Below are positions 34,657 through 43,738 of a stretch of DNA of 57,284 nucleotides, in pieces. The stretch is from the NCBI RefSeq assembly GCF_001940785.1, contig NZ_MSLS01000009.1:103238-160521 (forward strand). Direction: 5' to 3'. Positions within the stretch are counted from its first letter, which is position 1; every line of letters starts with the position of its first letter. The position numbers and the translations under genes were made by a program. The notes under the pieces are model-generated. The model did not search any database. It was not told the origin of the DNA and saw only the letters and a list, made by a program, of their open reading frames with translations. Source of the stretch: Bacillus sp. MRMR6 (GTDB taxonomy: Bacteria > Bacillota > Bacilli > Bacillales > Cytobacillaceae).

Positions 34657-35790
34657 TTAAAAAATTAAATACTCTATTTCCCTAGGATATTGGGTAATCG
34701 AGTAACTGCCGCTTTTCGTTAATATCACGGTATCCGAATGCCGGTATCCTCCTAACCCAGGCACATAGATCCCAGGCTCAATCGTATATACCATCCCCTC
34801 TTCTAAAACGAGGTAATTATCAAAGCGAAGGTAGGGCTCTTCGTGCTCCGATAATCCTAAACCATGGCCGACGCGGTGATTCACGAACTCGCTCAAGCCA
34901 GCTTTTTTAAAAACTTCATAGGATGCAAGATCCACTTCCCTCGCCGTGATTCCCGGCCGGATCATCTCCATCCCGACCCGTTGCGCCTCAATCGCTAGTT
35001 TAAGCAAATCCTTTTGTTTTTCAGAGGGCTTTCCGACAAAAAAAGTCCGCTCGTTCTCTGCCCGATAGCCGTTAAACCAAACCTGGCGGCTGTGCACGAC
35101 AGGGTCGCCGTCTGCAAATTTCCTCGTACAGGAATAGAGATGCGGCATCGCGCTCCGGTTGACACCCGAACAAGTCCAGTTCTCATAGCCAATCTGCTCT
35201 TCCGGATAATCCCTTGATGCAATTTCCAGCAGGGTCTTGTCGCCATAGGTATCAAACTCCAGCTCACTGATGCCGGCCCGTGCATATTTAAGAGATTCCT
35301 CTATCGCATAGTCTGATAGCTTACCTGCGATTTTGAGCTGTTCAATTTCGGACTTATCTTTGATTGAACGCATGTGTATAACCTTTTGTCCGACATCCAC
35401 CAGCTCGAAGCCAAATTCCTTTAAATAAAGATATACGTTTGCAGGGAGAACCCCTAATTCAACGCCAACCTTCGTTCCAGAAGGGTATTTTTTCAGTAAA
35501 GGTGTTAAATGGTCGCGATACGATGTTTCAAGATGACCTTTATCGATTTGTTCATAATAGACATATAGGTGATCCGCAATTGCCTTTTCCCCGGCATGAA
35601 GTTCCTCTAGTCCCGGAACAATCAAATCAATAAGCTCCTCGCTGATTAGCGTCACAATCGGACGGGAATAGGATATCGCCCGAAACCCGCTGAGGTAATA
35701 TTGATTATCCGGCTCCCAAATTACGCTGAGCCTCACTTGTTTCTCATTCATAAACTTCCTAAAGATTTCTAGCCTTTTAGTCATGCTCAC
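34657..35790 (-). CDS. M24 'pita-bread' protein, creatinase-like, metal ligands replaced
   Basis: A 377-residue protein with the N-terminal creatinase domain and C-terminal pita-bread fold. Metal peptidases of this family use Asp-Asp-His-Glu-Glu; here the matching positions are Ser234, Glu245, His309, Glu338 and Ser352, so three of five are changed. Creatinase itself lacks the metal, and its catalytic His corresponds to His217 (MPHLYSCTRK). The enzyme is therefore more likely a C-N hydrolase of the creatinase or ectoine-hydrolase type than a proline peptidase (inference). GTG at 35790 is preferred, with AAGGAG 9 nt upstream; the longer frame to 35868 runs into a terminator. It is downstream of a CocE-type hydrolase and BCCT transporter. 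Confidence 0.82.
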   Translation of the reverse strand: MSMTKRLEIFRKFMNEKQVRLSVIWEPDNQYYLSGFRAISYSRPIVTLISEELIDLIVPGLEELHAGEKAIADHLYVYYEQIDKGHLETSYRDHLTPLLKKYPSGTKVGVELGVLPANVYLYLKEFGFELVDVGQKVIHMRSIKDKSEIEQLKIAGKLSDYAIEESLKYARAGISELEFDTYGDKTLLEIASRDYPEEQIGYENWTCSGVNRSAMPHLYSCTRKFADGDPVVHSRQVWFNGYRAENERTFFVGKPSEKQKDLLKLAIEAQRVGMEMIRPGITAREVDLASYEVFKKAGLSEFVNHRVGHGLGLSEHEEPYLRFDNYLVLEEGMVYTIEPGIYVPGLGGYRHSDTVILTKSGSYSITQYPREIEYLIF

Positions 35791-35835
35791 GAAAGAACTC
35801 TCCTTTATAAAAATTTTAGATTGGTAGCGTATAAG

Positions 35836-35873
35836 AAAACCCCTTGGCGGCATCATTTGCCAACACAAGGGGT
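35836..35873 (-). terminator. Terminator between the CocE/NonD hydrolase and the M24 gene
   Basis: ACCCCTTG plus TGTTGGC pair with GCC-GCCAAGGGGT around a short loop, followed by TTTTC on the reverse strand. It probably ends the BCCT-hydrolase transcript, so the M24 gene likely depends on read-through or its own promoter. Confidence 0.8.
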
Positions 35874-35929
35874 AAATCAGCTAGATTTAGGCTGTTTCCA
35901 AATTATGAAGCTACCTATCGTAAAAATAA

Positions 35930-37978
35930 CTAAACTAAATCGCGCGGGATCTCCGATTTCCACGTTTTACTGAAAACCTGTTCCTCGCCTTCAAACGCAA
36001 TGAGCTCATTAGTGATAAAAAACTGCTCGGCATCAGCTGTCATCGTACTGACACTTTCAAGACGTGTCTGCCACTCGCCGCGGCCGACATGTAACGACCA
36101 CTCACAACGGACAGCAGCAGATAATGGATCACCGTCTTTAATCGAATAAACATTGCGATTAACACTGCCATATTCAATTCCATTGCTTGGAAGACGGCGG
36201 GCTCCTTCATCAGAAAAGTCCTCCAGTATCCATGTTCCTTCAATCAGGTCGTGATGAACCTTACGGGTTCGGCTTTCTGTCCGTAAAATCTCACGTTCCA
36301 GAACCGCAGCCGTCTCCGGTACATCAAAGTATGGCAATTTGTTATCCAAAGCCCGGTGCGGCCTTACCGGCAGCGTAAGACGGGTGTTCTCCCCCGCGAA
36401 AACCTGTAACGTCACCGGCTCCGGTGATGGCCAGGCGTGCGGCCAGTACGTTGGCGATAAAGCAACCTGCCAGCGATGCCCAGCAGGTAAAACATGACCA
36501 ACCGCATTCAAACGAACCGTCACAGTATAACGCTTCCCTGGAACTAAAGGAGTCGGATGCTCATGGCTATCACGATGAGTCAGATTGAGCATCCCCCAGC
36601 TGACAAGCGTGGAGGCCCCATCAGGAGAAACGTCGCATAATCTGACGGCAAGTAAAGCCCTCTGCCGGTCTGAAGCCAACTCAACGGTTACTTCTGGAAA
36701 ACCAAGAATTTCCTGAGGGGCTGCTAATGGTTCAGATGTAAAGCAAACCGATAGTCCATTCTCAAGACGCTGGTCTGACGCTAAATCGCCGGCCTGCCCA
36801 AACGGACACCAAACCCCGGCATATAGCCCATGAGTCTGCACACTCGGTATTGAAATCCGTTGACCTGCTGCAGGTGCATCTGCCAACAACCCGCCATCAA
36901 GCCAAAAATCCACCGCCTCCACATTCGGTGACGGCCATTCCGTTTCAGCCACCCAGCGGCCGGGGCGCTCAGCGTAATCTACCTGAGGCAGCACACTTTC
37001 CTGCATCCATGCCCTGAGCATCGGCTCCTCCATGATCCCAGTATCGACACCTTTCAACCAATGATCCCACCAGCGCAAACATTCCTGAAGGAAGCCGATG
37101 GCCGGTCCCGGAACAGCAACCTCCGGATATTCGTGAGCCCAAGGACCAATCAAGCCCTTGCGCGGACCCGAAAGCCCCTCCAGCAGTCGTAAAATTGAAT
37201 TGGTATAGCCATCCGTCCAGCCGCCAACGGCAAAGACAGGGATATTAATATCCGTATAATTTTCACAAACAGAGCCATGTTTCCAAAAAGCGTCACGACG
37301 CTGATGCTTCACCCACTCCTCTACGTATGGCGGAGTTTTTTCAAGCCGCTCAAGCCAGGTAGAACGCCATTCATCTCCGACAATCCGCGGGTCCGCCGGC
37401 CGACCGCTATACACCAGCATCGTCGAGGCCCACCATAGCATGTCTGAAGCTAAAAGACAGCCTCCCATATAATGAACATCGTCGGCATAACGGTCGTCCG
37501 TTGAACAAAGGGTAATGATTGCTTTCAAGGCAGGATGCCTTCTTGCTGCAACTTGCAATCCATTAAAGCCTCCCCACGACTTGCCAATCATGCCGACCGC
37601 CCCTGTCGACCAAGGCTGCGACTCAATCCAGCTCAAAACATCGAGCGCATCCTCCTGCTCCTGTGGCAGATATTCATCATAAAGAATTCCATCAGAATCA
37701 CCAGACCCGCGCATATCGACGCGGATACTGGCATATCCATGCCCGGCAAAATACGGATGACGGATAGAATCCCGTAATGCCGTAAAGTCATTTTTACGAT
37801 ATGGAATATATTCAAGAATCACCGGTACAGGATGCTGCTCCGCATCCTCCGGGATCCAAATCCTGGCCGCGAGACGAGTTCCATCAGACATCGGAATCCA
37901 AACATGCTCGACTTCGCGAACCTTACGTGGAAACTCTTTTTTAATCGATAGATTATTGTCACGAACATTAAAAACCAT
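35930..37978 (-). CDS. CocE/NonD-family alpha/beta hydrolase
   Basis: A 682-residue hydrolase of the X-Pro dipeptidyl-peptidase/cocaine-esterase family. The nucleophile Ser134 is in GKSWGG, Asp256 in GGWTDGY and His282 in GPWAHEYPE; the oxyanion residue is the Tyr of EYIPYRK. The C-terminal jelly-roll (PFGQAGDLA onward to GHVLPAGHRWQVALSPTYWP) is intact. It could cleave an ester or amide; no signal peptide, so it acts in the cytosol. It starts 2 nt after the BCCT stop with TTGGAGG upstream, so the pair form an operon and the carrier may import its substrate. The gene looks visibly GC-richer than its neighbours, a possible sign of transfer. Confidence 0.92.
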   Translation of the reverse strand: MVFNVRDNNLSIKKEFPRKVREVEHVWIPMSDGTRLAARIWIPEDAEQHPVPVILEYIPYRKNDFTALRDSIRHPYFAGHGYASIRVDMRGSGDSDGILYDEYLPQEQEDALDVLSWIESQPWSTGAVGMIGKSWGGFNGLQVAARRHPALKAIITLCSTDDRYADDVHYMGGCLLASDMLWWASTMLVYSGRPADPRIVGDEWRSTWLERLEKTPPYVEEWVKHQRRDAFWKHGSVCENYTDINIPVFAVGGWTDGYTNSILRLLEGLSGPRKGLIGPWAHEYPEVAVPGPAIGFLQECLRWWDHWLKGVDTGIMEEPMLRAWMQESVLPQVDYAERPGRWVAETEWPSPNVEAVDFWLDGGLLADAPAAGQRISIPSVQTHGLYAGVWCPFGQAGDLASDQRLENGLSVCFTSEPLAAPQEILGFPEVTVELASDRQRALLAVRLCDVSPDGASTLVSWGMLNLTHRDSHEHPTPLVPGKRYTVTVRLNAVGHVLPAGHRWQVALSPTYWPHAWPSPEPVTLQVFAGENTRLTLPVRPHRALDNKLPYFDVPETAAVLEREILRTESRTRKVHHDLIEGTWILEDFSDEGARRLPSNGIEYGSVNRNVYSIKDGDPLSAAVRCEWSLHVGRGEWQTRLESVSTMTADAEQFFITNELIAFEGEEQVFSKTWKSEIPRDLV

Positions 37979-37980
37979 TG

Positions 37981-39546
37981 TTAAACCTCCAAAGTACTAT
38001 TACTCTCTGACCCTGATTTTTTTCCTTCCTCTATCTGCTTAATAGGCACACTGCCATAATCCTGCTTTAGCCATCTTAATAACGAAATAGTTAATAGAAT
38101 ATAGATGATAATTACAGGCACCGATACGATAACCGAAGAGGTTTGAACAACACCCAGCCCGCCAATCATCATCAAGGCAACCGCCATAACAGCAAGAATC
38201 GCCCCCCATAACAAACGGTGCCAGCGTGCCGGCTCCTGCTGATCCTTCAGTTCCTTCGTTGCAATCGCAGACAAAATGTAGGTAGCAGAATCCAAGGACG
38301 TTGCCAAAAAGATAAATCCTAACACTACAAAGAAAATCAAAACGAGCTTGCTAAGAGGCAATGTTTTAAGAACTTCGACAATAGCCGCCGGGCCGCCAGA
38401 ATCATTCAGAATTTGCGCGACTGGAAGGATATCATTCAATTCCAAATGCATGGAATAACCGCCAAAGACCGCGAAATAGAGCCAACTGCCCAAGGAACCC
38501 CATAAAAGAACAGAGCTGATCAATTCTTTAATCGTTCTGCCTTTAGAAATACGGGCCACAAACAAGCCCATGAATGGCGCGGTTGCTGCAAACCAAGCCC
38601 AGTAAAATACCGTCCAAGCCTGCGGGAAGCCGCCTTTATTAATTGGATCTGTGTAAAAACTCATCTGCACGATATTTTGCAGCATTAAACCAAGACTGTT
38701 TGTAAAATAAGATAGAATGAATAGCGTTGGACCAGCAAGCAGAACAAATAATGCTAAACCCAGAGCCATGTATACATTAAAATCACTTAGCTTACGAATT
38801 CCTTTATAAAGTCCGAAATAAGCACTTGTACAATAAATGGCCGTCCAAATTGCTACGATAACAATACTCAAACCAAGTGACTGTTCCATACCCAAGATTT
38901 CGCCGATAACCGCTGAAATCATTGGTACACCCAATCCTAAAGATGTTCCAAGACCACCAACAAGGCTCCAAATCACGAGGATATCGATGAGTTTTCCGAC
39001 CCATCCATCGGCATACTTACCAAGTGCCCCACGGCAAGCGGTACTGATTTTTAAAGAAGATTGTTTTTTGACAAAAAAGGAATAGGCAATCGTAACAGTT
39101 GGCAGTGCGTATAGTGCCCATGCAGAAATACCCCAGTGGAACAGTCCGTATGTAACGGCCCACTCCGCAGCTTCATTGCTGTTTGCCTCGATACCAAATG
39201 GAGGTCCGATATAATAATAGATTGGCTCCATAATCGACCAGAACATAATACTCGTTCCCATGCCGGCACAAAACAACATCGCTCCCCAGCTAAAGTTGGA
39301 GAATTCAGGCTTCCCCTCCCCAAGCTTAATTTTTCCATAACGGCCAAAGATCAGCCAAACTAGCAGAATAAATAGTCCAATGGTTAAAAGCTGAAAAGCC
39401 CAATCAAGCTTATATGTAATCGCTGTCATTAAGCTATTTAAAACGGGCTCTGCCGATTCACGATTTACCACCAGCAGCAATGTAGCAGCAACAATTACAA
39501 TTAGAGATGACCAAAAAACAACAGGATCAATTTTTACCTTTTCCAT
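37981..39546 (-). CDS. BCCT-family transporter (betaine/carnitine/choline type)
   Basis: A 521-residue carrier with 12 helices. The Gly-rich stretch is GAMLFCAGMGTSIMFWSIMEP and the Trp box is WTVFYWAWFAATAPF, with YGLFHWGISAWALYALP before it. These are BCCT hallmarks, and the region after the Gly stretch looks more like CaiT/carnitine-type than like osmotic betaine importers; no long regulatory tails are present. It likely imports a quaternary or N-methylated amine for use by the adjacent hydrolase (inference). AAGGGG precedes the ATG. A divergent TetR gene and palindromes lie upstream. Confidence 0.92.
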   Translation of the reverse strand: MEKVKIDPVVFWSSLIVIVAATLLLVVNRESAEPVLNSLMTAITYKLDWAFQLLTIGLFILLVWLIFGRYGKIKLGEGKPEFSNFSWGAMLFCAGMGTSIMFWSIMEPIYYYIGPPFGIEANSNEAAEWAVTYGLFHWGISAWALYALPTVTIAYSFFVKKQSSLKISTACRGALGKYADGWVGKLIDILVIWSLVGGLGTSLGLGVPMISAVIGEILGMEQSLGLSIVIVAIWTAIYCTSAYFGLYKGIRKLSDFNVYMALGLALFVLLAGPTLFILSYFTNSLGLMLQNIVQMSFYTDPINKGGFPQAWTVFYWAWFAATAPFMGLFVARISKGRTIKELISSVLLWGSLGSWLYFAVFGGYSMHLELNDILPVAQILNDSGGPAAIVEVLKTLPLSKLVLIFFVVLGFIFLATSLDSATYILSAIATKELKDQQEPARWHRLLWGAILAVMAVALMMIGGLGVVQTSSVIVSVPVIIIYILLTISLLRWLKQDYGSVPIKQIEEGKKSGSESNSTLEV

Positions 39547-39613
39547 TCATTCAACCCCTTTTTAAATTTGTTAAATTAAACTAATTACAAATCTTCCAAA
39601 CATTGTTAAAATA

Positions 39614-39647
39614 TAATCATGATTACTATTTAATTACGATTATAGTA
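39614..39647. promoter_or_regulatory. Probable TetR operator region
   Basis: TAATCATGATTA (39614-39625) is a perfect palindrome and overlaps a larger dyad with arms TACTAT and ATAGTA (39624-39647). It lies between the divergent BCCT and TetR genes, where one regulator could control both. Confidence 0.6.
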
Positions 39648-39718
39648 CCATATGAATAAATTCATAACAATAAAAATTTTCTAATAATTTATACAGGTAT
39701 TGGGAAGGGGAATTGATA

Positions 39719-40402
39719 GTGAAAAAAAAGGAAATCCAAATGAGCCGGATGTGGAAATACTTTGTCGATGCAACAGCTGAAATTATCGAAGAAGAGGGCA
39801 TTGATAAAATAACGATTAGAAAGGTAGCGGACCGGGCTGGCTATAACAGCGCCACCATTTATAATTATTTTTCCGAAGTCTCGCATTTAATCTTCTTTGC
39901 TTCTATGAAGTTCTTGAAACCATATACAGAAGAAGTGTTTATCTATATGGAGAAGGGGGAAAATTCACTTGAAAAATACCTGCTGGCGTGGGAATGCTAT
40001 TGCAAGCACTCATTTAAGAATCCTCAAATCTTCCATGCTGTATTTATCATGGATTTAGGCGAACATCCGGAAAAATTACTCGAAGACTACTATAAACTCT
40101 ACCCAACTGATTTAATCAACATTCCAGAAGAGTTAAAACCGATTCTATTTGAGCGAAACATGTCCAAAAGAGGAAGATCCGTTTTAGAAGCTGCATGTAA
40201 AGAAGGCTATATTAAAGAGGAAAATATCGATGGGATTAATGAACTGACCATCCTTATCTGGCAGGGGATGTTTACCAATATCCTCAATAATCGAAGATCT
40301 TATGAACTCGAGGAAGCCGCGAAAATCACCATGAATTATATTAGAGAAATTGTCCTCAAAGAAAAGGTGTTTGATTTTCAAAAGAAGAGAGAAGGCGCAT
40401 GA
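39719..40402 (+). CDS. TetR-family transcriptional regulator
   Basis: A 227-residue regulator with the N-terminal helix-turn-helix ITIRKVADRAGYNSATIYNYF at about 35-55 and a TetR-type ligand domain after it. I prefer GTG at 39719 with GAAGGGG 7 nt upstream over the TTG two codons earlier. It is divergent from the BCCT/CocE operon, with palindromes between, so it probably represses that operon and itself. The ligand is probably the imported amine or its product (inference). Confidence 0.9.
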   Translation: MKKKEIQMSRMWKYFVDATAEIIEEEGIDKITIRKVADRAGYNSATIYNYFSEVSHLIFFASMKFLKPYTEEVFIYMEKGENSLEKYLLAWECYCKHSFKNPQIFHAVFIMDLGEHPEKLLEDYYKLYPTDLINIPEELKPILFERNMSKRGRSVLEAACKEGYIKEENIDGINELTILIWQGMFTNILNNRRSYELEEAAKITMNYIREIVLKEKVFDFQKKREGA

Positions 40403-40553
40403 CTCTGATTAAATTCAGAGGCATGAATCGGGTACAATCGATGAAAGGCTTATAGTCTCCATCAATAATATAACTTTTCCGGTCGTAGCCTTTTTTATTA
40501 AAACCTCTCAAGGCCAATATTAACCAATTCCCTTTTATAAAATTTCAGTATTA

Positions 40554-40594
40554 CAAAAAAGCTAAGTCCACCAGCTTTCGCATAAGGTGGACTT
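40554..40594 (-). terminator. Terminator of the MATE gene
   Basis: AAGTCCACC (40564-40572) pairs with GGTGGACTT (40586-40594); on the reverse strand a T run (40554-40560) follows. It may also stop rightward transcripts from tetR, since CTCTTTTTCC follows on the forward strand. Confidence 0.75.
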
Positions 40595-40618
40595 ACCTCT
40601 TTTTCCTTATTTTTAAAT

Positions 40619-40654
40619 CAGGGACTTCGAAGCATGAAAAAACCGTCCCTGTGC
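40619..40654. repeat. Copy J, degenerate hairpin repeat
   Basis: CAGGGAC and AACCGTCCCTGTGC remain as the two feet, with a diverged centre (TTCGAAGCATGAAA). It lies just before the 3' end of the MATE gene. Confidence 0.6.
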
Positions 40655-40656
40655 AT

Positions 40657-41988
40657 TTATAGTTTCGTTAAGTAGGCTCCTAGGACTACAGAACGTGATA
40701 GGGTAAAGAGGGTGAATGCTAGCCATAGTCCATGGTTACCCCATGCTGGTGTGAGTAGGTTGACTAGGATAATAAACAATGCCATTGAAAGTATTAACGA
40801 ATTCCTAATTTGAGCGGCTTCTGTTGCTCCGGAAAACACTCCATTGAGGATGATTCCCCAAAATCCGACGATCGGAAATAATAGCAGCCAGCCTTGGTAT
40901 TGCACCATGCACTCGATGACTTGGTCAATAGAAGTAAAAAGAGGATAGATAACAGAAGAACCCATTACTAACAGGAATGATAAGAGAATTCCTGCAATGG
41001 CCCCCCACCTGGCAGACAGCTTGATTGTATCTGAAAACAACTGTCTATTATTTGAACCAATCGCCCTGCCAATTAATATGCTACTTGCATTTCCAAAGCC
41101 GCCTAAGCCATACGCCATAATAAAATGGAGCTGAAACAAAATCGCATTAGCCGCCAGCTCCACTTCCCCCATCTGTGCTCCTTTTGAAGTAAAGATGGTG
41201 TAAACCGTTAACAAGCAAATCGACCGAATAAACAAGTCGCGATTCACCTTGACCATTTTTATAAAAACCGTTCTTTCAAAAATATCTTTTACTAATTGAA
41301 TCGACCGAATATCTACTAATTTCATCTTTACTAAAATAAAGACTCCGGCAAGCATGACTCCAACCTCTGCCATGAGACTTGCTATGGCAACACCCGCTAC
41401 CCCCATATTCAGGCTGGTCACAAACAAAACATCTAACAAAATATTGAGTACATTCATCCCTAATTGCAAATATACCGTTAATTTTACATGGGACGAACCG
41501 ATTAGCCATCCAAGGATGACATAGTTCATTAGTGCAAAGGGGGCGCCCCAAATGCGAATATCATAATACAATGCAGCTTGATGAGCTACACCAGAAGTAG
41601 GGTTTATTATTTTTAAAGCGGCCCATTTAATTGGTTCTTGAAACAGAACAAATAAACTACCGATGACCATGGCAATCAACATCGGTCTTAATAAGGAATA
41701 CATCAATTCAACCTGGTTATTTGCACCATGCGCCTGAGAGGTGAAACCTGAAGTAGATACTCTTAAAAAACCAAGCACCCAGTACAACGTATTAAATATG
41801 AGACTGCCAACAGCCACCCCACCGATAAAGACGGGATTAGGAAGTTGTCCGACTACCGCAGTATCCACTGCTCCAAGGAGCGGTGTGGTCATCTGAGAGA
41901 AAATAATCGGTAAAGCTAACAGCATGTATTGTTTATTCGTAAGAGATGTTTGTAATGTCCTTGAATAGGTAGAACTTTGAAAACTCAT
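40657..41988 (-). CDS. MATE-family efflux transporter (DinF-like)
   Basis: A 443-residue protein with 12 helices. The two MATE halves are visible: ALPIIFSQMTTPLLGAVDTAVVGQL near the start (seen as LLGAVDTAVVGQL) and NASSILIGRAIGSNN in the second half. It should export cationic compounds using a Na+ or H+ gradient. GAAGGGG precedes the ATG. It follows the nik-like operon in the same direction but a terminator separates them, so it is probably an independent gene. Confidence 0.92.
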   Translation of the reverse strand: MSFQSSTYSRTLQTSLTNKQYMLLALPIIFSQMTTPLLGAVDTAVVGQLPNPVFIGGVAVGSLIFNTLYWVLGFLRVSTSGFTSQAHGANNQVELMYSLLRPMLIAMVIGSLFVLFQEPIKWAALKIINPTSGVAHQAALYYDIRIWGAPFALMNYVILGWLIGSSHVKLTVYLQLGMNVLNILLDVLFVTSLNMGVAGVAIASLMAEVGVMLAGVFILVKMKLVDIRSIQLVKDIFERTVFIKMVKVNRDLFIRSICLLTVYTIFTSKGAQMGEVELAANAILFQLHFIMAYGLGGFGNASSILIGRAIGSNNRQLFSDTIKLSARWGAIAGILLSFLLVMGSSVIYPLFTSIDQVIECMVQYQGWLLLFPIVGFWGIILNGVFSGATEAAQIRNSLILSMALFIILVNLLTPAWGNHGLWLAFTLFTLSRSVVLGAYLTKL

Positions 41989-42004
41989 ACCACTTTCCCC
42001 TTCA

Positions 42005-42041
42005 AAAAAATAAAAATGTCACAGCTTCTAAGGTTGTGACA
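42005..42041 (-). terminator. Terminator of the nik-like operon
   Basis: TGTCACA (42017-42023) pairs with TGTGACA (42035-42041); on the reverse strand it is followed by TTTTTATTTTTTT. It lies 11 nt after the last gene of the operon. Confidence 0.82.
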
Positions 42042-42051
42042 AAGGTAATTA

Positions 42052-42870
42052 TTATACCAGGTTTGCCCGGGTCGTAATCGTTCGAAAACGTGGGTGTTCA
42101 GCAAGAATGGAGTCTCTTAACCGTTTAATCGCAGGGTGTTTGGAGGTGAAAAATTGGTCTTTTGATTCATACAGCTCAATTAATTCTCCCTTTTCCAGGA
42201 CACCAATACGGTCCGATAAGGAAAAGGCTGCTTTAATATCATGTGTAATAAAAAGATAGGATAAGCCAAAATCAACCTTTAGTTCGTTTAATAATTGTAA
42301 AATTAATCCCTGGGTGACCATGTCTAAACTACTGACTGATTCGTCTAGGACGATTAGCTTTGGTTTAAGAGCGATGGCCCGAGCAATATTAATCCGTTGC
42401 AATTGTCCGCCGCTAAATTGATGCGGGTATTTTTTTAAATCCTTTTCGTGTAAGCCGACTCTTTCTAAAAGCTCAATGACCCTTCTTCTTTGTTCGTCTA
42501 TCGTGAGCTTTTCATAGTTCTCTAATGGCTCACTAATAATACGTTCGGCCGTCATTCGAGGATTAACAGCTGAATAGGAGTCCTGAAAGACAGCTTGGAG
42601 ATCGCGCCGTATCTTATGTTGGGTTGCTTTATCGGCATGATATATGTCAGTTCCTTGAAACAAGACCTGACCTTGCTGTGGACGTTGAATCCCGAGAATC
42701 ACTCTTCCTAAGGTGCTTTTTCCCGCTCCGCTTGTACCAATTAAGCCCAAACATGTTCCCTCTTCAATCGAAAAGGAAATATCCTGAAGAACATTCGCAA
42801 GATCCTTCCCTTTAAAAAGCTTTCTTGACTGAAAGCTAAAATTGACTTGTTTTACCTGTAATAAGCTCAT
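42052..42870 (-). CDS. Nickel/metallophore ABC transporter ATPase (NikE-like)
   Basis: A 272-residue ATPase of the oligopeptide/nickel family. Walker A GTSGAGKST, QDSYSAVNPRM in the Q-loop region, signature FSGGQLQRINIARA, and Walker B LIVLDESVSSLD (Ser/Val where Pro/Thr is usual) are visible. The last gene of the five-gene operon. ATG at 42870 is preferred, with GAGGGG 8 nt upstream. Together with NikD-like it energises import of Ni2+ or a metal-metallophore complex. Confidence 0.88.
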   Translation of the reverse strand: MSLLQVKQVNFSFQSRKLFKGKDLANVLQDISFSIEEGTCLGLIGTSGAGKSTLGRVILGIQRPQQGQVLFQGTDIYHADKATQHKIRRDLQAVFQDSYSAVNPRMTAERIISEPLENYEKLTIDEQRRRVIELLERVGLHEKDLKKYPHQFSGGQLQRINIARAIALKPKLIVLDESVSSLDMVTQGLILQLLNELKVDFGLSYLFITHDIKAAFSLSDRIGVLEKGELIELYESKDQFFTSKHPAIKRLRDSILAEHPRFRTITTRANLV

Positions 42871-42899
42871 TGGTTTCACCCCTCGGAAATTTCGTTGTT

Positions 42900-43718
42900 T
42901 TACAGCATATAGGTATAGGGCTGTTTGTCAAAATATAAGGTAGGTCTTGTCCTTAACAGCTTCTTCGTGTACTCATGTTGCGGGTGATCAAATAATTTTA
43001 GCACATTGGCACTTTCTACAATTCTCCCATGCTGCATCACAATGACATCATCAGCCATCTCAGAAATAACGCCAAGATCATGAGAAATCAGTAGAATAGA
43101 CGTTCCATACTCAGAACGAATCTTATCTAATAGACGCAGTACTAATGATTGACTATGAAGATCAAGGGCTGTAGTAGGTTCATCGGCAATAATAACAGCT
43201 GGCCGCAGGCAGGCAGCCATGCTAATCATCACCCGTTGAAGCATACCTCCACTTAATTGGAAAGGATAGTTTTTCAGCAATTTAGCGGGATTTGGCAGGT
43301 TGACACTTTCCATCACACCAATCGCAAGCTCCTTTGCTTGCTTTTTATTCAACCCTGTATGAGATCGAATCGTTTCAATAAATTGATGGCCAATCGTAAA
43401 CACGGGAGTAAAAGCATTCATCGGATTTTGCATGATAAAAGCAATATCCTTCCCGCGAATTTTCCGCATTTCTCTGTTTCCTAGCCCATTCAATTCTCTG
43501 CCGTGCAGTGTAATGCTTCCCCTTATGTCAACATTTTTTTGATCATGGAGCTGGAGGATCGACATACTTGTAACCGTTTTTCCACAGCCGCTTTCCCCGA
43601 CAAGACCTAAGATCTTGCCTTTTTTTATTCCAAATGAAATAGCCTGAACGAGTGTGGCAGAACCGTCATTGGTTCTAACTTGTACATGTAAATCTTTTAC
43701 CTTTAGAATGTCTTCCAT
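42900..43718 (-). CDS. Nickel/metallophore ABC transporter ATPase (NikD-like)
   Basis: A 272-residue ATPase: Walker A GESGCGKTV, MQNPMNAFTPVFTIG in the Q-loop region, signature LSGGMLQRVMI, Walker B VIIADEPTTALD, H-loop LLISHD. The C-terminal extension typical of oligopeptide-type ATPases is short. AAAGGA lies upstream of the ATG. It lies between NikC-like and NikE-like genes (20-30 nt gaps), and forms the ATPase pair with the latter. Confidence 0.9.
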   Translation of the reverse strand: MEDILKVKDLHVQVRTNDGSATLVQAISFGIKKGKILGLVGESGCGKTVTSMSILQLHDQKNVDIRGSITLHGRELNGLGNREMRKIRGKDIAFIMQNPMNAFTPVFTIGHQFIETIRSHTGLNKKQAKELAIGVMESVNLPNPAKLLKNYPFQLSGGMLQRVMISMAACLRPAVIIADEPTTALDLHSQSLVLRLLDKIRSEYGTSILLISHDLGVISEMADDVIVMQHGRIVESANVLKLFDHPQHEYTKKLLRTRPTLYFDKQPYTYML

Positions 43719-43738
43719 TTTTCAACAGTCCTTTTTCA

